A stretch of DNA of 6,690 nt from Chloroflexia bacterium (GTDB taxonomy: Bacteria > Chloroflexota > Chloroflexia > Thermomicrobiales > UBA6265), in the NCBI GenBank assembly GCA_013698285.1, contig JACCVE010000196.1:1-6690 (forward strand), written 5' to 3'. Made by a program: the position numbers and the translations under genes. The first letter of the stretch is position 1. Each line of letters opens with the position of its first letter. The notes under the pieces were generated by a model. That model was given only the letters and a program-made list of their open reading frames with translations, ran no database searches and was not told where the DNA came from. Of the stretch, positions 1 to 4,653 are shown in pieces.

Positions 1-179
1 TCGACCGGGTGCGAGTGAATCGCGCCGCGCCACTCGGCCTGAGTACGCAGCGGACGAATGCTCGGTCGCGCGCCCTCTACGAGTCCCTCGGGTTCCGGCG
101 CAGGCCGGGAGACGATTACCGGATCTACGGACGATGGTTGGTGGACCGCGACCTCGTGCCAGACGCGGACCTTGACTGA
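1..179 (+). CDS. GNAT-family N-acetyltransferase, C-terminal fragment
   Basis: The frame that starts at base 3 is open to a TGA at 177-179 and encodes the last 58 residues of a protein whose 5' part lies outside the window. The segment TNARSRALYESLGFRRRPGD is the classic end of a GNAT fold: an N-x-R-A-x-x-L-Y-E-x-x-G-F motif, in which the Tyr usually assists acetyl-CoA chemistry, followed by a last strand DDYRIYGRWLV. GNAT enzymes move an acetyl group from acetyl-CoA to an amine on a small molecule or protein; the substrate cannot be read from this tail. aroC begins 59 nt downstream on the same strand with no clear promoter between them, so the two may share a transcript. The family is fairly certain, the substrate unknown. 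Confidence 0.8.
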   Translation, partial: DRVRVNRAAPLGLSTQRTNARSRALYESLGFRRRPGDDYRIYGRWLVDRDLVPDADLD

Positions 180-238
180 CCAGAATCCGGCGCGGTCAAC
201 CGACGCCAGACGACGATCGCGCCTAGAAGGATGTACCC

Positions 239-1306
239 GTGGCCAGCACATTCGGCACCATCTTCCAACTTACCACCTGGGGTGAATCCCACGGTCCAGC
301 CCTCGGCGCCGTGATCCAAGGCTGTCCGGCCGGGGTGGCGCTGACCGAGGACGACATCCAGTCCCAATTGGACCGTCGCAGGGTAGGTCAGAGCAAGGTC
401 ACCTCGCCCCGGAACGAAGGGGATCGGGTCACGATCCTCTCCGGCGTCTTCGAGGGGGTGACCACCGGCGCCCCCATCTCGCTGATTACCTACAATAAGG
501 ACGTCGACTCCTCGAAATATGAGGCGATCCGCGATGTCTTCCGGCCCGGGCACGCCGACTACACGTACTGGGCAAAATATGGCCACCGGGATCACCGGGG
601 GGGCGGCAGGTCGTCGGCGCGGGAGACGTGGGGCCGGGTGGCGGCCGGCGCGATCGCCCGCCGCATTCTCGCCGTTGCCGGTTGCGAGGTCTACGGTTTC
701 GCCCGCGAGATCGGCGGCATCGCCATGGAGACCTTCGACCGGGACGAGATCGAGCGAAACATCGTCCGCTGCCCGGACGCCGCCGCCGCCGATCGGATGG
801 TCACCGCGATCGAGATGGCCAAGGCCGACCATGACAGCCTGGGCGGGGTCGTCGAGGTCCACGCCACCGGGGTCCCGGTCGGCCTCGGCGAGCCGACCTT
901 CGACAAGCTCGACGCCCTGATCGGCCAGGCGATGCTCAGCATCCCCGCGGTGAAGGGGGTCGAGATCGGCTCCGGCTTCGCGGTGACCCGCTCCCGCGGG
1001 TCCGAGGCCAACGACGCCTTCCTGGTCGAGGATGGCCGCGTCCGCACGCTGACCAATAATGGGGGCGGCATTCTGGGCGGCATCTCGACCGGGGAAGACC
1101 TGGTCGTCAGGATCGCGGTCAAGCCGACATCCTCGGTGGCCCGGCCACAGCAGACGGTCGACACCGACCTTCAGCCCCGCACGATCGTGGTCGAGGGGCG
1201 CCACGACCCGTCCGTCGTCCCCCGCGCGGTCCCGGTCGCGGAGGCGATGCTGGCCATCCTCCTGGCCGACCTGACCCTCCTCAACCGGTCGGCCCGCCTG
1301 GGCTAA
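239..1306 (+). CDS. aroC: Chorismate synthase
   Basis: This 355-residue protein catalyses the last shikimate-pathway step, the anti-1,4 elimination of phosphate from 5-enolpyruvylshikimate-3-phosphate to give chorismate, using reduced FMN in the cytoplasm. All three family signatures are present: TWGESHGPALG (residues 13-23, active-site His18), RDHRGGGRSSARET (117-130, FMN and substrate binding) and RHDPSVVPRAVPVAEAM (321-337). DRRRVGQSK (45-53) and VFRPGHADYTY (100-110) are also typical. Length is normal for the short bacterial form. The start is GTG at 239, with an AGAAGGA ribosome binding site at 225-231 spaced 7 nt away; MASTFGTIF is a usual N-terminus. The gene sits apart from other shikimate genes in this window. 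Its last 26 nt overlap the convergent methyltransferase gene. Residue 119 is His where E. coli AroC has Tyr; the core is otherwise intact, so I expect an active enzyme. Confidence 0.97.
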   Translation: MASTFGTIFQLTTWGESHGPALGAVIQGCPAGVALTEDDIQSQLDRRRVGQSKVTSPRNEGDRVTILSGVFEGVTTGAPISLITYNKDVDSSKYEAIRDVFRPGHADYTYWAKYGHRDHRGGGRSSARETWGRVAAGAIARRILAVAGCEVYGFAREIGGIAMETFDRDEIERNIVRCPDAAAADRMVTAIEMAKADHDSLGGVVEVHATGVPVGLGEPTFDKLDALIGQAMLSIPAVKGVEIGSGFAVTRSRGSEANDAFLVEDGRVRTLTNNGGGILGGISTGEDLVVRIAVKPTSSVARPQQTVDTDLQPRTIVVEGRHDPSVVPRAVPVAEAMLAILLADLTLLNRSARLG

Positions 1307-2111
1307 GCGGGGACGGCGACGCCTCGGCGGCGACGATGAGGCGATCCGACCGGGCGTCGAACGGGTCGAGGTCGTAGCTGCCGTAGACCTGCCAATCCGC
1401 GAAGCCCGCGAGTTCCAGCATCAATTCCAGCTCCGCCCGGGTCACCCAGCGCAGGGTGAACCCCGCGGTCGTCCGGTGGAAGGAGCCGTCCGGTTCGACC
1501 CGGTCATACCAGAGACGGGTCTCGATCTGTTGCGACTCGTGCCGCACGATCCGGGATGCGAACTTGTCGACCTGACCCCCGCCGGAAAGCTCCCAGTGAC
1601 CCTCGTGGATCACCCCCGGCTCAAAGCCCCGCAAAACGTCCGGGGTCGGGTTGACCATGTCGAGCAGGAGGAGCCCGCGCGGGTCCAGGGCTGCCCGGGC
1701 GGCGGCCAGGGTCCTCCGCTGGGCCGCCGGGGTCTCCAGGTGCATGAGACCATTCAGGGCGAGGATCACCAGTCCGTACGTGCCTCGTTCGTCCCGGGCC
1801 GCGGCGGTCGCCTCAGCCACCACGAGCCGGACCCGATCCCCGAATCCATCACGGGCCAGCGCGTCTCGGGCCCGGTCCAACATCGCTTCCGAGCGGTCGA
1901 GACCGGTGACGCGGTGCCCGGCCGCCAGCAGTGGGCCCAGCAGCCGGCCGGTGCCGCAGCCGATTTCCAGGACCGGGTCGCCCGTCGCCAGGGCGAAGTC
2001 CAGGGTCATCTGGACATCCTCGTCGAAGTGGCCGTGTTCGAGGTCGTAGTAGGCCGCGATGGCGGCGTAGGGATCGTCCCTGGCGGGCGCGGTCGTTCGA
2101 GACGTGGGCAC
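1281..2111 (-). CDS. Class I SAM-dependent methyltransferase
   Basis: This 276-residue protein has a Rossmann-type methyltransferase core. Motif I is VLEIGCGTGRLL (residues 47-58), the glycine-rich SAM loop. Motif II is VTGLDRSEAML (68-78), where Asp72 should bind the ribose hydroxyls. Further on come LVILALNGLMHL and a LLLLDMVNP strand. The N-terminal segment YAAIAAYYDLEHGHFDEDV resembles the cap seen in many small-molecule methyltransferases. The C-terminal half (FTLRWVTRAELELMLELAGF) has the common end of the fold. The substrate cannot be assigned. The start is GTG at 2109-2111, with GGAAGGA just upstream (plus-strand 2117-2123) spaced about 5 nt. The gene diverges from smpB and converges on aroC, overlapping its 3' end by 26 nt; neither neighbour suggests a shared pathway. 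Confidence 0.9.
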   Translation of the reverse strand: MPTSRTTAPARDDPYAAIAAYYDLEHGHFDEDVQMTLDFALATGDPVLEIGCGTGRLLGPLLAAGHRVTGLDRSEAMLDRARDALARDGFGDRVRLVVAEATAAARDERGTYGLVILALNGLMHLETPAAQRRTLAAARAALDPRGLLLLDMVNPTPDVLRGFEPGVIHEGHWELSGGGQVDKFASRIVRHESQQIETRLWYDRVEPDGSFHRTTAGFTLRWVTRAELELMLELAGFADWQVYGSYDLDPFDARSDRLIVAAEASPSPLSPGGPTG

Positions 2112-2161
2112 GATGTTCCTTCCGGTGGTCGGCAGTCGAGCGACGGGGGCACGGGGACGCG

Positions 2162-2190
2162 TTGACGCCCCGTGGTCACCGGCCTATAGT
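2162..2190 (+). promoter_or_regulatory. Sigma-70-type promoter of smpB
   Basis: A -35 box TTGACG (2162-2167) and a -10 box TATAGT (2185-2190) are separated by exactly 17 nt, each one base from consensus. The predicted start of transcription, about 7 nt after the -10, falls at 2197-2198, on the smpB ATG itself. The mRNA would then have no leader. No ribosome binding site lies in front of the ATG, which fits this reading. The box match is seen directly; the transcription start is inferred. Confidence 0.8.
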
Positions 2191-2197
2191 CCTACGG

Positions 2198-2695
2198 ATG
2201 GCGAGACCAACGCAAAACGTGGCCGAGAAGGAGGGACCCGTCCGGGGCGACCGGGTGGTGACCACCAATCGGCGGGCGACGTATGACTACTTCATCGAGG
2301 AATCGCTGGAGGCGGGCATCGCCTTGACCGGCACCGAGATCAAATCGATCCGGATGGGCCGGGCCTCGATCGCCGAAGCCTACGTCCGGGTCGAAGATGG
2401 CGAATTGTGGTTGATCGGGGCGAATATCGCCCCGTTTGTCCATGGGGGCAATGAGCAACACGAACCGGCCCGGCCCCGCAAACTCCTCGCGCGGCGACGC
2501 CAGATCGCCCACCTCCAGGCTGCCACCGACCAGAAGGGGATGACCCTGGTGCCGCTCCGCCTCGCCCTGCGCCATGGCCTAGCCAAGGTGGATGTCGGGG
2601 TTGCCCGGGGTAAGAAGACCTACGACAAGCGGGCCGCAACCGCTGAGCGAGAAGCGACCCGCGACATCCAGAGGGCGCTGCGGGACCGGGGGTAA
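2198..2695 (+). CDS. smpB: SsrA-binding protein SmpB
   Basis: SmpB (165 residues) binds tmRNA and carries it into the A site of stalled ribosomes, standing in for the missing codon-anticodon pair during trans-translation. The family core is clear: NRRATYDYFIEESLEAG then IALTGTEIKSIR (residues 24-52), the AYVRVEDGELWLIGANIAPF strands (61-80), and the basic tail beginning GKKTYDKR (138-145), which enters the mRNA channel. Length is close to the usual 150-160 residues, with a short extra N-terminus. I chose the ATG at 2198 because it lies at the predicted transcription start of a strong promoter. An in-frame GTG at 2255 is a weaker alternative. An open reading frame continues upstream to 1931 but crosses the promoter and the opposite-strand gene, so it is not used. 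The tmRNA partner gene begins 826 nt downstream on the same strand. Confidence 0.96.
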   Translation: MARPTQNVAEKEGPVRGDRVVTTNRRATYDYFIEESLEAGIALTGTEIKSIRMGRASIAEAYVRVEDGELWLIGANIAPFVHGGNEQHEPARPRKLLARRRQIAHLQAATDQKGMTLVPLRLALRHGLAKVDVGVARGKKTYDKRAATAEREATRDIQRALRDRG

Positions 2696-2812
2696 GCGTG
2701 GTTCGGGCTGCCAGGGCCACGTGACACCCGGCCGGCGAGGCGTCGACCCGGGCGACCCAAACGTCTCTACGTGATCCTGATCCAGTGTCGCGGGCGCCGG
2801 GGGAGAGCGGCC

Positions 2813-3109
2813 ATGGTCATCCACATCGTGTTGTTCCGGTATCGCCTGGGTGTCGACCCGGGCGCGATCGAGCGACTCCAGGCGAACCTCGCCGGCCTGT
2901 CCGGGGCCATCCCGGCGATCGGCCGCTACCAGGGCGGCACCAACGTCAGCCCGGAAGGGCGCGGCCACGACTATGACTGGGGTTTCGTGATGACCTTCCC
3001 GGACGCCGGGGCCCGGGACGCCTACCTCGATGATCCGGCCCACCTTGCCCTTCACCCCCTGATCGGAGCGGTCGTCGAGGACGTGCTGGTCTACGACCTC
3101 GGTACTTGA
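2813..3109 (+). CDS. Dabb (stress-responsive alpha/beta barrel) domain protein, copy 1
   Basis: This 98-residue protein is a single Dabb domain, a ferredoxin-like alpha+beta fold that dimerises into a barrel. The first strand MVIHIVLFRYR carries the conserved His4, a helix follows (PGAIERLQANLAGL), and the core HDYDWGFVMTFPDAGARDAY plus the closing strand VLVYDLGT are diagnostic. Family members include stress-induced plant proteins and a few polyketide cyclases and monooxygenases; most bacterial single-domain forms have no known reaction, and none is claimed here. The start is ATG at 2813, with GGGGGAGAG at 2799-2807 as ribosome binding site. An in-frame GTG at 2771 would add 14 residues but lacks such a site and lies outside the domain. 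It follows smpB after 117 nt and precedes a paralogue by 69 nt, so it is probably co-transcribed with at least one of them. Confidence 0.9.
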   Translation: MVIHIVLFRYRLGVDPGAIERLQANLAGLSGAIPAIGRYQGGTNVSPEGRGHDYDWGFVMTFPDAGARDAYLDDPAHLALHPLIGAVVEDVLVYDLGT

Positions 3110-3178
3110 CGAATCGCGGCTCATCGCCGACTGTCGTCTGCCGACTGCTCACCCTTCGGACGTGACGAGGAGAAGCCC

Positions 3179-3481
3179 ATGGTCATCCATACCGTCTTCT
3201 TCCGATACCGGTCCACGGCCACCCCTGACCAGATCGATGAGGTCCAATCGGCCATCGCCGGGTTGGTCGAACGGGTCCCCGGCGTGGGTCGATTCCAAGC
3301 GGGCGGCAACGTCAGCCCCGAGGCCGGCAGCCATGGGCACGGGTATGACTGGGGCTTCGTGATGACCTTTCCCGACCTCGCCGCCCGGGACGCCTACATC
3401 GCCCACCCGGACTATTCCGCCGCCGCCGCGCTGGTCGAACCGGTCGTCGAGGCGGCGATGGTCTTCGACATCGGCGCCTGA
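3179..3481 (+). CDS. Dabb domain protein, copy 2 (paralogue of the preceding gene)
   Basis: This 100-residue protein is a second single Dabb domain. By hand alignment about half its residues match the upstream copy. The shared blocks are MVIH-V-FRYR at the N-terminus, NVSPE in the middle, YDWGFVMTFPD with ARDAY in the core, and VV--E---V-D-G at the end. A two-residue insertion (SHGHG around residues 51-55) separates NVSPE from the core. The start is ATG at 3179 with GAGGAGA at 3167-3173, spaced 5 nt, so it is translated independently. No signal peptide or membrane segment is seen; both copies should be cytoplasmic. The two may form homodimers or a heterodimer. The stop lies 40 nt before the tmRNA 5' end, so the ssrA promoter lies in the short gap just after this gene. 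Function is unknown. Confidence 0.9.
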   Translation: MVIHTVFFRYRSTATPDQIDEVQSAIAGLVERVPGVGRFQAGGNVSPEAGSHGHGYDWGFVMTFPDLAARDAYIAHPDYSAAAALVEPVVEAAMVFDIGA

Positions 3482-3494
3482 CCACCCGGATCGG

Positions 3495-3503
3495 TGGTAT
3501 ACT
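3495..3503 (+). promoter_or_regulatory. Extended -10 promoter of ssrA
   Basis: TGGTATACT is a full extended -10 element: TG (3495-3496), one spacer base, then TATACT (3498-3503). Transcription should begin near 3510, leaving about a dozen leader bases for RNase P to remove before the mature tmRNA 5' end at 3522. I see no good -35 box at standard spacing; CTGACC at 3478-3483 is only 14 nt away. An extended -10 often works without one. Confidence 0.7.
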
Positions 3504-3521
3504 TATTACGTTCGACCCCGT

Positions 3522-3881
3522 GGGGATGCTTGGTATCGACAGGGTGCAAGGGATGAACTTTGCGCGCCGAGGTGCCCATGCCTCGTAAAACCGGGCAAAA
3601 CAAGTAACTGGCACCACGCCTGTTGCTCTCGCTGCCTAAGTCACAGACCTCTAGGTAGCGCGTCCTTCCCGCCTTCCGTCTCCCGGGGCGGGGCCTGGGC
3701 GTCATTGAGGGAGAATGCGACGACTTAGTTCGCCGGTGCGCGGTCGTCAAAGGCAGTCCGGCTCACTGGCCAGATACCCTGTCGGCGGGGGATCGGGTCA
3801 GCACACAAAACACCGACTACGCGCGTAGCAGATGGTTGGCCGACCACTTTGGACGGGGGTTCGACTCCCCCCATCTCCACC
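3522..3881 (+). ncRNA. ssrA: Transfer-messenger RNA (tmRNA)
   Basis: tmRNA rescues stalled ribosomes: charged with alanine and bound by SmpB, it enters the A site, supplies a short template for a degradation tag and a stop codon. The 5' end GGGGATG (3522-3528) pairs with CATCTCC (3872-3878) to form the 7-bp acceptor stem with one G-U pair. The T arm is GGGGG-TTCGACT-CCCCC (3855-3871), and GGTATCGACAGGG near the 5' end matches the tmRNA D-loop region. GCGCGC (3562-3567) pairs with GCGCGT (3821-3826) in helix P2. PK1 is visible: CGAGG (3568-3572) with CCTCG (3581-3585), and TGCCC (3573-3577) with GGGCA (3593-3597). Further hairpins include GACGAC/GTCGTC (3719-3724/3743-3748) and GTCGG/CCGAC (3781-3785/3813-3817). 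The 3' end reads ACCT, so the final A of CCA is not encoded. It is a one-piece tmRNA of normal length. Confidence 0.96.
3610..3639 (+). other. tmRNA tag reading frame, (A)GTTPVALAA
   Basis: The resume codon GGC (3610-3612) follows GTAACT, the kind of upstream determinant found in other tmRNAs such as that of B. subtilis (TAACT then GGC). The frame reads G-T-T-P-V-A-L-A-A and ends at TAA (3637-3639). With the alanine already on the tRNA-like end, the tag is AGTTPVALAA, 10 residues. The ALAA ending is the usual signal for ClpXP-type proteases. The last two codons and the stop sit in a stem: 3631-3638 pairs with 3652-3659. The same frame is open back to GCA at 3598, but the conserved TAACT motif favours GGC as resume codon. 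Confidence 0.85.
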
Positions 3882-3892
3882 TCAGAACCGTT

Positions 3893-3930
3893 CGATGGCC
3901 CGGCGACTCGCCCGGGCCATCGTCCGTTTT
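3893..3930 (+). terminator. Rho-independent terminator of ssrA
   Basis: CGATGGCCCGG (3893-3903) and CCGGGCCATCG (3912-3922) form a perfect 11-bp GC-rich stem with an 8-nt loop, followed after TCCG by TTTT (3927-3930). It begins 11 nt after the tmRNA 3' end and should set the end of the precursor. The T run is short and set off from the stem, but the stem is strong. Confidence 0.85.
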
Positions 3931-3990
3931 CACCCCGGTCGAGATCGGGGGTCACGGCGCTCGACGGGATGAGTGAGCAGGACGACGCGG

Positions 3991-4497
3991 TCAGTCGATC
4001 GTCCTCAGGTCATCGGTTGTCGCCGCCAGCGCCTCACGGATGAGCTTGAAATCCCCCGCATCGACCTCGTGCAGGTTGCCCTGGAAGGCGAGCGTCCAAT
4101 GCTCAGCCGGCCACTTCCGAGCGTAGGTCATCTGCCGCGCGATCGGTTCGGCCGGCACCCAACACACAGCGAGGGCGATGATGTCCGGCTCGATTCGCAC
4201 CCGGTAGGGGTAGTCCTCGTCGGGCCGCTTTGGGTTGAGACTCTGCCAGATCGGGGTGTGGTCTTCGAAGCACTCGCTGCTCACCGTGACGGTGGCCGCG
4301 AAGGCCTTGTGCCCGGTGACGTAGTAGGCGATGCCATCGCCGGGAGCCATCCGCTCCGCCTTCTTGCGGTGCCGGGATTTGATCCCCTGCAACGAGAAGC
4401 CGAGCGCGGCGGTCCGCGCGATGTTATCCGGGGACCCGACGAGGACCCAGTAGCGCGGCGATGGACCGCCCCGTGGGGATGTCTGGTCCGTGTTCAT
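3991..4497 (-). CDS. EVE domain-containing protein
   Basis: This 168-residue protein consists of one EVE domain, a PUA/YTH-like fold whose members bind modified bases in DNA or RNA through an aromatic pocket. The family blocks are YWVLVGSPDN (residues 16-25), SRHRKKAERMAPGDGIAYYV (41-60), FAATVTVSSECFED (66-79), and RKWPAEHWTLAFQGNLHE (127-144), followed by DFKLIREAL. Length fits a stand-alone EVE protein. The start is ATG at 4495-4497, with GAGGAG (plus-strand 4506-4511) 8 nt upstream, and a possible extended -10 further up. EVE domains are often found fused to or beside McrB-type restriction genes or in other modified-base contexts. None of those lies within this window, so the target and role stay open. 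It points toward the ssrA terminator, with 60 nt between that terminator and its stop codon. Confidence 0.92.
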   Translation of the reverse strand: MNTDQTSPRGGPSPRYWVLVGSPDNIARTAALGFSLQGIKSRHRKKAERMAPGDGIAYYVTGHKAFAATVTVSSECFEDHTPIWQSLNPKRPDEDYPYRVRIEPDIIALAVCWVPAEPIARQMTYARKWPAEHWTLAFQGNLHEVDAGDFKLIREALAATTDDLRTID

Positions 4498-4527
4498 GGG
4501 AGCGACTCCTCAGGCGGGACGCAGATG

Positions 4528-4536
4528 ATTATGCCA
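4528..4536 (-). promoter_or_regulatory. Putative extended -10 promoter of the EVE gene
   Basis: Read on the minus strand, this is TGGCATAAT: TG, one base, then CATAAT, one mismatch from TATAAT. Transcription would start near 4521 and give a leader of about 24 nt containing the GAGGAG ribosome binding site. No -35 box at 17 nt is recognisable. It has the same layout as the ssrA promoter (TGG followed by the -10). Confidence 0.45.
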
Positions 4537-4653
4537 CGGTGAGTCCCGAGCACTCCGTAAACGGTGGACGTTTGCCGCTGCAACCGCGCCGTCGGATACT
4601 GGCATTCGCCATCCTGATCGATCCTCCAGATCGACGGCTATCCCGGAGACCAC

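Noticed and set aside
172..238. A promoter for aroC starting with TTGACT at 172-177
   Set aside because: No acceptable -10 box lies 16-18 nt downstream. TAGAAG near 224-229 belongs to the ribosome binding site region.
125..1204. Long minus-strand open reading frame (359 codons) opposite aroC
   Set aside because: It is a shadow of aroC in GC-rich DNA. Its protein is rich in Gly, Asp and Arg with no recognisable domain, while the plus strand has all chorismate synthase signatures.
1476..2165. Plus-strand reading frames antisense to the methyltransferase, including the upstream extension of smpB from 1931
   Set aside because: They carry no domain motifs and overlap a clear methyltransferase; the smpB extension also crosses its own promoter.
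2742..2864. Repeated 13-mer GTCGACCCGGGCG at 2742-2754 and 2852-2864
   Set aside because: Only two copies, one inside Dabb copy 1. The word is GC-rich and partly palindromic, so chance is likely.
3312..3955. Three minus-strand reading frames (3312-3617, 3412-3750, 3725-3955)
   Set aside because: They lie over Dabb copy 2 and the tmRNA, whose structure explains the sequence; their translations resemble no protein family.
3973..4542. Plus-strand reading frame of 189 codons
   Set aside because: It is the shadow of the EVE gene on the opposite strand, without motifs or a ribosome binding site.
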